64,000 bases of DNA from Coniella vitis (Eukaryota > Ascomycota > Sordariomycetes > Diaporthales > Schizoparmaceae): the NCBI GenBank assembly GCA_011317545.1, contig WUJK01000003.1, positions 2,542,001 through 2,606,000 of the forward strand. Direction: 5' to 3'. The notes under the pieces were generated by a model. It did no database searches and was not told where the DNA came from. It was given only the letters and a program-made list of their open reading frames with translations. A program made the position numbers and the translations under genes. Shown here piece after piece: positions 1-10,931 of the stretch (positions within the stretch are counted from its first letter, which is position 1; the number at the start of each line of letters is the position of its first letter).

Positions 1-465
1 GAGGGTTACGAGTACGTTCTGTTCATGCTCCGTGACTGCAAAGGGAACGGCGTGTAGGCCGAAGGATCGTACTGTGGGTTGCTCTTTCGCTGACGCGGAT
101 ATTAACGAACAGCCACGAATACCAAAAGCTGCCCCTTGTGCCCCTGGAGGAGTTTCTTGCAAAGCACCCCGAACATACCGACGCCGATGAGAACACGCTC
201 ATGGTTGCGCGCATTGAAGATGAGCGTGCCGAGCGGGAGGCACTAGAACTCCAGCGCCAGGAGCTCCTCAAACGAAAACAGAAGCTCATTGCCGAGAACA
301 AGAAGCGAAGGGAAGATCTGGCCAACTTGGACAATGATTTGGAGAAGTTTATTGATGTATGTATCCTCTGCAGTGCTCATGGCTTCATTATGCTGTGGCT
401 GACAGCTCAAATCATAACCATAGGCTGCCAAACCGATCCAAAAGACATTCGAGAAGGTCGTTTGA
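1..465 (+). CDS. THOC7: THO complex subunit 7 (THOC7/Mft1 family), 3' part
   Basis: Partial at the left edge. Deduced exons are 1-11, 113-356 and 424-465. The introns start GTACGT at 12 and GTATGT at 357 and end in AG at 112 and 423. The joined frame gives 98 residues: a short GYDHEYQKLP stretch, then PLEEFLAKHPEH, then a long charged helix rich in E, R, K and L (likely coiled coil), ending in PIQKTFEKVV and TGA. From memory this order (a YQ-LPLVP-EEFL motif before a coiled coil) is typical of fungal THOC7. THO is a nuclear complex that couples transcription elongation to mRNP assembly and export and limits R-loops. The 5' end lies outside the window. Family assignment is by recalled similarity only. 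Confidence 0.72.
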
Positions 466-3400
466 GCTGGAGGCAAAGTGCGGTTGTGCCTATATGCACA
501 CGACTGTCAATCTCTCTGCAATAGGCCGTATCAAAAAGTGCCGAACGAGCTCATGATGAGCATCAAAAGCGCACACTTTACGAACCTCATGCTGCACGAT
601 ATCACGCTTCGCGCTTACGATGTCGATGGCCGGTCAGGGCTTAGGACTAAGCAAATGGCCGCGCATGAAGAATTGCAGACTCTAAGTGGCCCAAGCCAGC
701 TACGTTGACTAGGCGGTTCACCAGGCTGCTTGTCGTCCGGCTATGTCGAGCTTTCAACCAATGAGCGCAAGACATCCCGGTTGCAGAGGCACAAAGGACT
801 CGAGCAGGCATTGTCGAGCGTGATACCCCGATGATGCGAATCCGAGGTCACAACTCAATCTAGGAATCCAAATCCGATCAATGCCCAGTCGAGGAGGAGG
901 AGGAGGAGGAGGAGGGAAGAGGCCTAGGAGCTTGCGGCTGGATTGGAGAGCATTAGTCGTGTCTCCTGATGGATTCTGCACTCTGCCGAGCCAGGCCTTG
1001 GAAACGAGACTCTGCACTTGGAGGATGTTTTGCAGTTTATAGTTGGTTTCTTCAACAAGTTGTCTGTAACCATCACTACTATCAACGGTTCTCTTGACTT
1101 CACTTAAGTGACATTGCGGATCGTACAAGCAGACCAACGCTCACGGCTGCAAAAAGCGACGACTTCATCTGAGCGGGTCATCCGAATGCGACGAAGCTCT
1201 TTGAAGGAAAGGGGGCCAAGCAGCATGCACATCAACTCGTCACAAAATACATAGGGTGGAACTGTCATCGAAAATAAGCGACGAGAGAAGCGAGTGTTGT
1301 CAATTCACAATCCATGAGAGACAAAGATGAGAAGAGCTCCGTAACCGGAGCGGTACATGTGCGTGTGTCCGCCTTCGGAGTACCAACTCCGAGGATTTGA
1401 AGGGTAGAGGCACAGGCGGATCAAAGAGGCAGAAGAATGCGCGATTCTGGACTACAGAGGTCGTGATACAGCCGTTTCTGTGACCATATGGATTGGATGC
1501 GTTCCCATGTACTATGGGCTGTAGAAGCAAGCGACTAAATAGGAGCCCGTCCCTCCGCTGTCCGCTGCTACCTGATTGAAAGATGCCATGAAACACACGC
1601 AAGTCGTTCAGAGTGCAGTGTATGTACCTGCTGGCATTGTGTTTCCTCTCGAACGTCCTCATTGAGACAAGCTGGGAAGAATGCAATGATTATCAAAGTT
1701 CCGAGACACACAAGGTACACAGGGCAACAGAATGCATATAGCATAAGTGTTTTCCTTTCATCTTAGTTGTTTTATCATGAGATGGCCAAGGACTGCGGAG
1801 CTTCACATTGTCTGCATTTACGACTTGCAACATACCTCGTCATTCAGCTCGTTCAACCCGGGACGCACCGAGGAGGCGCCAGAAGGGGGGTTACAGTGTG
1901 ATGGCGTCGAGTACTGGGTCTATGCTCTGAAGCTACGCAGAATGTTCCCAGGTCCGCGTGGAGGTGAGCAATGGCAATGGCAATTGATCAATCAAGTCTG
2001 GGGGGACACCGCTACGACGACTTTCGTGTGCTTGTGTGTGCGTGCAATGGATGAATTAACAGTATCAACACGGTCGATGGACTGAGTCAACCTGTTCAAA
2101 TGCTCCACGGACCCTTCACCATTCTACATATTGCTGCGGATATCTTAGTACTCCAAGAGATATATTGATATACAGACGATGCGCCACCATTCGTCACTGC
2201 CAAGCTGTTAAGAGTCTACAACCACTTCCACGAAACCAAAAAAAAAGGGGGGGGTCGCACTAATCGTCCAGAAGCTCTTGTTCGCCATTGAGGTATTCAA
2301 CAAACTTTGAAGACACGATGCTGTCGCAGCTTCGAAACTCTCCGGAAAACATGCCGAGATACAGTACCTACATAGACCGCTGGATACTCTTTTTCTTTTT
2401 CTCTGAAGGAAAGCCCAGCTCTACAAGATTCAGCCACCTCTCTCAAGCTGTTACCACCAAATAGCATGGAGTTCACAGACATATCATGGTAGCAGATGAT
2501 TCTCATGATAAGAGAGACCTTTATGTGTTATATTGAGCTTGATATTCCCATCACCTTGTTCATCAACTCAACCTCAAACCATTGCCATCTAACCTCGCTA
2601 GCATGGTATCTATCCCACACTTGGGGAACAATGCCGTCCAACCAGCGACAGTACTGTTATCATCGTGCCAATGCCTTGAGTAGCACTACCGACGTATAGA
2701 CTTTATAGCACACTTTTGGATAACACCAAAAGAAAACAAAGTTTTTTTTTTTTATCCTTTCGTGCTGGTGAGTAGTATTCCTCGATTGGGTATTCGGCTT
2801 GCTAGCCTTGAATATCCAAGAGAAATCGCATTACACACACAAGACAGAGACAAAACAAGCACGGACAGGCTTGGAATGTGAGAAATAAGAGAAAGAGGGA
2901 TGGACGGATGGAAGAAAACGGGAGATAGAAAAAGTGCCGATGAGATTGGACACCACGGCGAATTCTAGAAGAAGAGTTAAAAATGTCAGGTACATATGTA
3001 GGGGATTACTGCGATAGTAGTTGAGAAACTTTATCTCAAAATAACAAATTGTCTTTTTTTTTCTTTTTTCTTTTTTCCTTTTTGGGGTGATTTTACCACA
3101 TACGATAATATAATCCCATTCCCAATCCTCAGAGTCGGATCATTAAGGCTGTAAATAGCATGCACGACCACAGACACCCCCGCACACACACACACACACA
3201 CTCTCTCTCTCTCACTCTCTCTTCCAAAGTACTTGGTATATGATGAAAGCATGAGTTGGCTCCACTCTACACCCTTCTCTACTCTTGCCGCCTAGAGTAC
3301 TCCATCTTGCCCATCCATATCAATTCATTTTCCCCCAAAATTAGAACCTGTAACATGTACATTATCTCAACGTTCAAGTAGCGCGCTCCCCCTTCTCTCT

Positions 3401-4544
3401 GCGCCCCCCTCTCCCCCGGGCGGGCCGAGGAACCTTTGGCCCCGTCGCGGGCGTCAACAAGAGAGGAAAAACAAGATTATGTTCTTGGATACAAGGAGGA
3501 GCAGAGTAGAATAAGATGACAAGAATCCGTGACAACCTAGGAGTACATGATCAATCTACTGATACAGGTCGCAATTCAGTCTCATTCTTGGGCATGTGCG
3601 CAAGCTCTCCATGCGAGCAGCTGCCCAGCCCCTCTGCGCAGCTACATAATATATACATAGTACTATGATATTATTTTATCAACCCTAGTATATGTGTGCT
3701 ATAATACAAACGCGAAAGAACACGAAACAGTATAGGTACTGCAGGTACTGCTATGTACCCATGTAGAAGTAAAACAGATTCATCGTCCTCTCAAAACATA
3801 CCCGCACTGCCGCCTTGACCCCCTTGATCTTACTACTGTGTATGTATTTGTCGTGGCCCCCCAATTCCCCGGGGATAGATATCCCCGTGGAAGCAATTGT
3901 CCGCGTGTGCATTCATGTCAAGTCGTGACGTCGTTGTGGATCGACCGAGAGCGTCAGAGGGCGGAGGGGAACAGAGATAAGGAAACCGGGGAAAAGGGGG
4001 ACTAGAACATCCTGGACCGACTTCCAAGCCAAGACCTCCAATCTGGCAACAAGAACGTGCCTCAGAAACAGGACATGGTGTGGGAGTTTGGAAGAACAAC
4101 GGATAAAGAGTGAAAAGGAAATGCGATTGGGAGACCACGTTCACTCAGATATATGTAATACGTCACCGACAAGCATCATAGCAATGTAGGGACCAAACGA
4201 GTCAAACAAGGTATGTGTAGATGATCAATTTCGTTTGTTAGTTTGCAGTCAAGGTGCTCGACTCCTAGAGCGCCGCCAAGGCGCAGCCATTTCAATATTT
4301 TGTGTAGCCCGCTCCCTATATATATCATGACACTGAAGGGTTTAGAATGAAAATGAAAGAAGAAAAAAACAAGAAAAGACGAGGCAAGCCCCCAATCCGC
4401 GCCGGTGCCGTTACCCAAGATGATCAAGAAGAAGCCAAAAACTATAAAGTATATGTATCAAATAACAAGGCTCTATGCTCCCACCGAAATTCCCAAAGCA
4501 GAATGTGGGCACTCTGAAAGATTAGCAAGACGCAAGAAAACAGC
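466..4544. other. Gene-free interval between THOC7 and the ammonium transporter
   Basis: I see no convincing gene here. The convergent 3' flanks of THOC7 and the transporter share this 4.1 kb. It holds a GGA repeat (about 891-914), A/G and T/C homopolymers, a CA/CT microsatellite (3182-3222) and one TACATAGTA at 3654-3662 followed directly by TACTATGAT. Open frames such as 754-1137 (-) and 1747-2085 (+) have no family resemblance. Confidence 0.5.
3182..3222. repeat. CA then CT dinucleotide microsatellite
   Basis: A run of about nine CA units passes directly into interrupted CT units. It lies in the non-coding region downstream of the ammonium transporter. Confidence 0.9.
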
Positions 4545-6305
4545 TCATGATTGTGATTGGTGGGAATGATCTGAAGATCCAGGAAGAGCGCGCTTCTCCG
4601 CCTCTCCGCTCCCACGGGAGCCAGTCATGTTGCTCGCCATTGGCATCATGTTCTGGTGCTCTTCAATCCCGTGTGTTGGTATCAGCCTGTTGCTGTCCGT
4701 GTTCTGGTGTTGCTGGGCAGGGGTCCAAGCGAGGAAGTCTCGGCGCACTTCGACGTAATCGTAGGCTGCAAAAGAGAAGGATAGGTTAGCAAAGAAGCTT
4801 GAACAATGAAAGAGCTGCAACCCCCCCCCCCCAAAAAAAAATAGAAGAAGAAGAAAAGAAAAGAAAAAAGGCCACATACCAAATTCGCCGTGCTGGTCGT
4901 CATCCATACCCAGCAGCTCGGCCTCCTCGCTTGCGCGAAGGTGAAGACCCGGAACGAGGTCGATGATCTTGGCAATGATTGCAGACATGACAAATGAGTA
5001 AGCAGTGCAGGCCACCAGATACGCGATCTGAATGTACAGCTGCTTCCAGTTGTGGTTCAGCCACCCTCCGGTAATGAGGCCCGTATTGACACCATCCAGT
5101 CCGATAATGTAGTCTGCAGCAAAGAAGGCATTGAAAATCAAACCGACCATACCGCCGACAGCGTGTTCTGCAAAGACATCGAGCGAGTCGTCGATTCCGA
5201 CGAGGAACTTGACCTTGGTGGCAAAGTTACAGCAGACACCAGTCACCACACCCAGGATAATGGAGGCCCAAGGAGGAATATAACCAGAGGCAGGCGTAGC
5301 GGAAACGAGGCCGGAGATGGTACCTGAGCACCAGCCCACAAGTGACCATTTGCGAGCCAGGCGGAAATCAAGTAGACACCAAGTCATGGCAGCAAACATG
5401 GCTGTCAGGCACGAGTTCCAGCAAGCCATGGTAGCTCTCAGGTTGGCGCCAAAAGCCGAACCGCCGTTGAAGCCGAGCCAGCCGAACCAGAGCAGAATCG
5501 TGCCGAGCAGGATCAGGGAGATGTTGTGTGGACGAAAGTTGAGCATCATCTTTTCGTTGCGACGACCGAGGACCCACGAATAAGCCAGCGCGGACATACC
5601 GGAGCAGATTTCAACGGGACCTCCACCAGCGTAATCGAGGACACCGTAGTTGAAGCCCCATCCGTTCACATTCCACACCCAGCAAGCAATTGGGCAGTAG
5701 ACGAGCGTGGCCCAGAAGAAGGTGAAGACCATGGCGGGGAGTACGCGACCGCGTTCGGCGGTTGCACCGACAACAAGAGCGGCTGTGACGGCGCAGAACT
5801 GCATCTGGTAGAACGAGTACAGTAATTCGGGGATCAGAGGAGAACCGGGCGACGGGACGGCAAGCGTGTTCATGAGGCCAAAGTGGTGTAGATTTCCGAT
5901 GAAGCCGCTGGTGCCGGTCGAGCTAAAGGCCAAGGAGTAACCCCAAAAGTACCACTGGAAAACGATCACGGAGAAGGACATCATGGTCACCCATATCAGC
6001 GACAGGGCGGATTTTCTGCGGGCGAGTCCAGAGTAGAGGAAGGAGATGCCAGGCACCATGATCAAAACCATGCAGGAGGCGACGATGATGAAGGCCTGGT
6101 CACCCGATTGATACCATTGATTGAGGTTCGTGGTGTCTAAGGAGATGGAAAAAAAAAAAGAAGGCGTGTTAGCGGACACACGACGCGAGTCTCGACACTG
6201 CGTGGCCAATGCCAATGCGCAATTTTCAGACATACCAGAATCACCACCAGTCTCGTCGTTGGTGCCATTGAATACCGCTGGGGCTCCAACCCAGGAATAC
6301 GACAT
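4545..6305 (-). CDS. Ammonium transporter, Amt/Mep family (Mep1/Mep3-like)
   Basis: Exons on the minus strand are 6305-6236, 6136-4880 and 4765-4545. Introns begin GTATGT and end TTAG and GCAG. The product is 515 residues with about eleven hydrophobic segments, the family's usual fold for uptake of ammonium across the plasma membrane. Visible family motifs are FLYSGLARRKS near the first helices, GWGFNYGVLDYAGGGPVEICSG (about 182-202) and DVFAEHAVGGMVG with the conserved pore His at about 348. The first position of the twin-His pair reads Glu (about E199), which is the Mep1/Mep3 state and not the His kept in Mep2-type sensors. The cytoplasmic tail has AYDYVEVRRDFLAW and then a His/Gln/Ser-rich end. 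A single AreA-type AGATAG (6476-6481) lies in the promoter, so nitrogen control is possible but weakly supported. The second intron carries C and A homopolymers. Confidence 0.95.
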   Translation of the reverse strand: MSYSWVGAPAVFNGTNDETGGDSGMSENCALALATQCRDSRRVSANTPSFFFSISLDTTNLNQWYQSGDQAFIIVASCMVLIMVPGISFLYSGLARRKSALSLIWVTMMSFSVIVFQWYFWGYSLAFSSTGTSGFIGNLHHFGLMNTLAVPSPGSPLIPELLYSFYQMQFCAVTAALVVGATAERGRVLPAMVFTFFWATLVYCPIACWVWNVNGWGFNYGVLDYAGGGPVEICSGMSALAYSWVLGRRNEKMMLNFRPHNISLILLGTILLWFGWLGFNGGSAFGANLRATMACWNSCLTAMFAAMTWCLLDFRLARKWSLVGWCSGTISGLVSATPASGYIPPWASIILGVVTGVCCNFATKVKFLVGIDDSLDVFAEHAVGGMVGLIFNAFFAADYIIGLDGVNTGLITGGWLNHNWKQLYIQIAYLVACTAYSFVMSAIIAKIIDLVPGLHLRASEEAELLGMDDDQHGEFGMWPFFFSFLLLLFFFGGGGLQLFHCSSFFANLSFSFAAYDYVEVRRDFLAWTPAQQHQNTDSNRLIPTHGIEEHQNMMPMASNMTGSRGSGEAEKRALPGSSDHSHQSQS

Positions 6306-6475
6306 TGTATCTGCTGGGAAGGAGGGCGTAGGGAGAGGTGTAGAGAGCTTCTTCGCGGAAGCCCGGGACGGCTACTGGGGACCAGAATTTTTCTTTTTCT
6401 TCTTTTTTGCTCTTCTTTTTTTCTCTTCCTTTGGGAAGGCGCCTCGCCTGGGTAGGCAGGACCACGAGGGGGGGA

Positions 6476-6481
6476 AGATAG
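6476..6481 (+). promoter_or_regulatory. AGATAG, possible GATA-factor (AreA/NIT2) site
   Basis: This matches the HGATAR consensus about 170 bases upstream of the ammonium transporter start. GATA factors activate such genes under nitrogen limitation. The only other match I found (TGATAG on the minus strand at about 7679-7684) lies about 1.4 kb upstream. A single 6-mer is weak evidence. Confidence 0.3.
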
Positions 6482-9400
6482 AAGAGCAGGAAAGAGGCAA
6501 CCGGAGCAAAGCAGTCGAGGAGGCAGTTGCAGTGTCCTCTTTGGGCGTGAGCAGGTCCAGTGACCGGAAACGGCGTGCAGTATTTTGGTGTATGGGGGAA
6601 GCGCGGCAGGAAGTCACTCAACGCAGCCTTTGAGGGCCAAAAGGGGATGCAAGAGGGCAGGAAAGGGAAGTCCTAAAGGACAGTAAGGTGGAACAGGCGT
6701 TTGGATATATAACTACCAAAAGGTGCATACTATGGGACAGAACCGGGTGGGCAATTGGCAAGCAGAGGAAAAGCTACGAGTAATAGTCAGGAGCAGGCAT
6801 CTTGGAGAGGCATGGCGGAGCGTGGAGGCCCAGGACGATGGTCCCGCTGTGGATGCGTGGGCGACTTACACAGGGGGCGCTGGCCATGGGTCGGATGCAG
6901 GTGGTGGTGACCCAAGAGAACCCCGTCGAGGAAATCCCGGGACGCTTTCTAGGCTCTTGGGCTGGCAGTCTCCAGCAGCCGCAACGGGCTGGCGAGGCTA
7001 GTGTGTACATCGCTAGTACATAGTAGTAGCCTGAGGCTGGGACTGGACCTTGAATCTGCACTTGTTCCTTGCGGTTTGCCAGAATGCGACCATGTTCCGA
7101 AACGGCTAGAGCCTGGGGAATATTTCCCCTCAAGTCAAAGAAAGAAAGAGAGAAAAAAAAAAATTGAAGAGGCCCAGCAGCTAGACAGTCGATCTTCGGC
7201 CAGCGGATATCGGTCAATGATGCCTTACCAGCCCTGCCAGCCTGCCAAGTACTGGCTGTCTGTACACACATTGTACCTTGTCAGGTACCCTACCGACTTT
7301 CTCCCCCGTGGATGCCCAGCCGGTGTTGCAAACGAACGTTTCGTGGAGACAAGCACCGGCTGCGGCCTGCCCAAGCGCAAAAGCTAATACTTTATGTGCA
7401 AAATGCCCCGTACAGTACATGGGAGCAATTTTGCATACCAAGGAGTCAGACGAGTGCCCGGTGTCGCTCTGGACTCGGGCTCAAGTTGTGGTGCGCAAGG
7501 GCGCATGCAAAGAAAAGGTGCTGGACAGCCCCATCGTAGTCGGCATTGACATTCGGAGCATACCCAATTGGTGTGACTTTGAGAATGATGATGATGTGCG
7601 GAGGACTTGTACTCTGTCTGGAGGGTCGCATGCAGAGCAAGCCTCCCCCACGCCAACCTGCCCGTGGGCTGCTCTATCCTATCAGTACCTGGCCATGTAC
7701 TCTGGTTGGCATCACAGGCTTTGGTTTGTGCCGTTGCCATGGCAAGACCCAGTCGACTATTGTTGTCGATTTGTTCGATCTCGTGCCTAAACAATAGCCT
7801 TTCTTGGCAAAGACGAGATATGATATGTAGATAGCATGTTGGATGAGGATAGAGGCATTAGCCTTGACCCGCGCAGCAGCCAAAGCTTGTGTGTGGTGAG
7901 AAGAAAACTAAATCACTCCCTAGGGCCCTGCTGATAGTATAGCGGCAGTGTTTCTCTGGGCGCATTCACCATCGAGGAGCTCGTCGCCGACTTGAAGCAG
8001 GCAACTTGGGTGCTACCTGTTCTGGAGTACTATGTATACTGAACCGCAGACGCGGGTTCTGGCTTGATGCAAGCGCGATGCGGAGGGACCGGCCTTTTTC
8101 AAGCGAGACCAGGGGCAGGGATTGAGTGCTTCTTGTACTTTGTACAGCGAGGTCGTGGGCGGGCGGGCGGATGTGCGGGCGAGGATATGGCCACCACGAA
8201 CGACGAGCGTCGAATTGTGGGCATGAATCAGTGGCCCCCCCCTCAGACGACGTGTGAGGCGAGATTGATCTTCGTCCTGCGGCTTGTGGGATGGAGGGTT
8301 GCGCCCGCTGGAGCTTCAATCGAGCAACGAGGACTCAAAATGGGTCGGGGAATGTCCCCAATCTGGGGAACCGTGAAGATAATCCGCGTCGTGGCATCAG
8401 GTGAAGCGCAAAGAAGAGACTTGTTTAGATGTTTTTGGGGGACGTAATAACAGTCATAGTGCGAAGACATGGTATGTAGTACCTCGTTTTAGTTCATAAG
8501 GAGGTAAGAAACGAGGTAGAGGCTACATAGTAGCTGCAGCGCGCACCACAGTGCTCACAGACTAGTATACTATGTAGGTCGGTTGTGGCGACCCCCTGCT
8601 CCCAGGACGGGGCCTGCAGGCTCAATGTGGCACGCCCAATGTATCCCCCGCCCAGGAGGATGCGGCTCGGTACTTGGGGCTGCTGGGGAGGTGCTGTGTG
8701 GCTATTCGCTGGAAAATCTTTCTGACGAAAAAGCCCGACATCGCTTCTTGTGAGCAACTCATACGCAGATCTGGTCAACTGCATCGTTTTGCGGGAGGAT
8801 AAGCCTGTACGTAAACGATGCTAGGAATCGACTGGCCCCTACCAAGCCCTCGTGTGTTTGCGGTCTTGAAGTCTGGCAGGCCGGAGGCCAAGATGAGGCG
8901 GCAGCTTGCGGTACTGGCATTGTCCTGTATTTGGACTTCATCAACCTATTTCTGACATTTTTCGTGCCCGGCTCCAGGCTCCAGGGGCTCCACTTGAACT
9001 GCAGTGGGCCAGAAAATTGTCAAACGAGGACAGGGCTGAGTCCCACGAATAAATTACCAAATTGTTTGTCCTGGCTGTTAGCAACAGCAGCGTCTGCTTC
9101 AGCCCCCGGATGAGGCCGATCAGCCTGTCGTATCTTGCTGGCGTCTGATCTAAGCACTATCAGCTCTCTGTGGGCGACTTTGTGCGTAATTCTGTAGAGT
9201 CAGCGCCCCCTTTCTCAGAACTTGTCACTGTGCTCACCCAGCCGAAGAGCCGAGTATGCAAAAAAAAAAGTATTTTTGGGTTCCATTGCATAGAGACGTG
9301 GCGTGGACTGCGAAACGACACACAAAAGGCCACCACCGCAGCGCTCCAACAGTACAAGGTAGGTATTGCATTGCACATTGCCCTTCGTTCGTCGCCGTTT

Positions 9401-9875
9401 GTCTGTATCACGGATGGACCATCCAAGATGTCGAGTGAGGCCCAAGAATCGAGCCAATGCGGAGCGCGAGAGACCCCAGAACAAGACCCTTTCCACCACA
9501 TTTGCGCCTCTAGGGATCGCCGCTTGCAGGTCATATTTCTCTCCCCACCCGATGGATTCTAGAGTTTATCGTGCGTGCGTGCAACCGAGCAGCGACGCTG
9601 CTGTTTGGCTGCTGCAGTTACACGACAGAAATGCCAATTTGTCACAGCTCACTGTCAAGTTGCTCGACCCGACGGCCTTGCCCCTGTCCCCATGCATTTC
9701 CGCCCTTTTGGCATGGCGGTGGTGACATGGTTCCCCGTCCTCGTCGAAAAACAAGGTGTCGGTCTGGGGCTCTAGAGTGGATCCCCGCCAAGAGATAAGA
9801 GAGCCAGATGGGTCCAATGAGCTGCGATCAGTTTGCTGAATGGATGTTGTCAAGTCTTCAGGGGTCCTGGTCCAG

Positions 9876-9881
9876 CACGTG
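9876..9881. promoter_or_regulatory. CACGTG E-box, possible phosphate-response (PHO4/NUC-1) site
   Basis: A palindromic CACGTG lies about 1.05 kb upstream of the acid phosphatase start, followed within a few bases by GACGTCAC. Fungal phosphate-starvation factors of the Pho4/NUC-1 bHLH family bind CACGTG, which would suit a secreted or membrane phosphatase. The distance makes the link tentative. Confidence 0.3.
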
Positions 9882-10471
9882 ATGCCGACGTCACGTCTTG
9901 TGCTCTTCTGTGTGGTCCTGTTGAAGTAGCCTGATTATCGCTTCCATAGTATTAGGATCTTAAGCATACGTATGTATAACCTACCTTGCTCGAATACACA
10001 GTAGACCCGACTGTTTCAACCTTTGGCGAGATTGTATTTACAAAGTATTCCACCCCGTCCAAATGTACACGGAGGCGATCGCTGCCGTTGAGTACTATGT
10101 AGAGCCGAGGGAAAGACAAACGACCGACTCGAACCACACAATTCGGTCTAGTCTACGCCCTGTCGGCCGGCTTGGGAAAGAGGGTACTATGTAAGCTGTT
10201 TTCATAAAACTCATGTCTCAGAATGTTGCCAGACACAGAGCTTGACCAGATACGGCTTCTTCCCACTTTAAACGCGGAAAAAAAAGTCGGGGTACGGCTC
10301 GCCCAAGGTGCCGAGGCCGAGGCCTGTCTTTTCCCGTACTATGTGTACTATGTACTCTGTAAAATCATTTCTGAAGCACTGCACATAAATTTCCAAGCCA
10401 CGCCATGTCAAGAACAGTATGTGTATGTGGCATTGCAAGCTACTTTTCGTAGTACAGGTTGTAAAATATAA

Positions 10472-10491
10472 TACTATGTATATACATAGTA
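10472..10491. repeat. Perfect 20-base palindrome made of two facing TACTATGTA motifs
   Basis: TACTATGTA at 10472-10480 is followed after two bases by TACATAGTA at 10483-10491, so the whole 20 bases read the same on both strands. It lies about 440 bases upstream of the acid phosphatase start and within 400 bases of three other copies of the 9-mer. Confidence 0.9.
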
Positions 10492-10931
10492 CACACTTTG
10501 CCATTCTCATGTTGCTCATTGGCTGTGAGAGCCACTTCAAGGCGATAAACATGAGCACAGAGAGCAAGAATTGACAATGTGCTTGAAGCAGGCAGAGATA
10601 CGAACCAATAGCCTAGAATCAAATGCGTACCTTGCTTTACTTCTTCTCGCTCTTTTTTTAGGGGGGGGGGGAGGGAACTCTCTCTTCTGGCTAGCTAGGC
10701 AAGTGCGAGGCTGCGTAGTACCTATATTTAGCACTCACCCCAGTGTATTGATAGCCGGAGCTGGTCCGTGCGCACTGTTCCGGTGCCGCCTTGTGGCCGC
10801 TGCTCACCGCAAGCTATCACGGCGACACGCGACCACGATTGGCGCGCCCCTCTTTCATCTGGTGTGTTTGACACCATTTCCTTCATGACTGGCATACTCC
10901 TCCAGTCTTCAAAAGCTTGTGCCGTCCCAAG

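Larger units (their letters stand above)
6306..10931. other. Divergent intergenic region, transporter / acid phosphatase
   Basis: This 4.6 kb separates two divergently transcribed genes. I find no recognisable coding exon; the overlapping open frames at 7.2-7.9 kb look like chance. It is rich in the 9-mer TACTATGTA/TACATAGTA (7017, 8028, 8524, 8568, 10093, 10185, 10346, 10472 and 10483) and contains a CACGTG box and G homopolymers. Confidence 0.5.

Noticed and set aside
478..708. Open frame just after the THOC7 stop with protein-like composition
   Set aside because: No family resemblance, lies 3' of a complete-looking C-terminus and needs an unsupported splice.
754..1137. Minus-strand frame with a plausible helical stretch
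   Set aside because: Runs into a GGA repeat encoding poly-Pro, has no upstream exon and no recognisable motif.
7278..7790. 170-codon plus-strand frame in the transporter/phosphatase gap
   Set aside because: Overlapped by several equally long frames on both strands and Cys/Trp-rich, typical of chance frames in GC-rich DNA.
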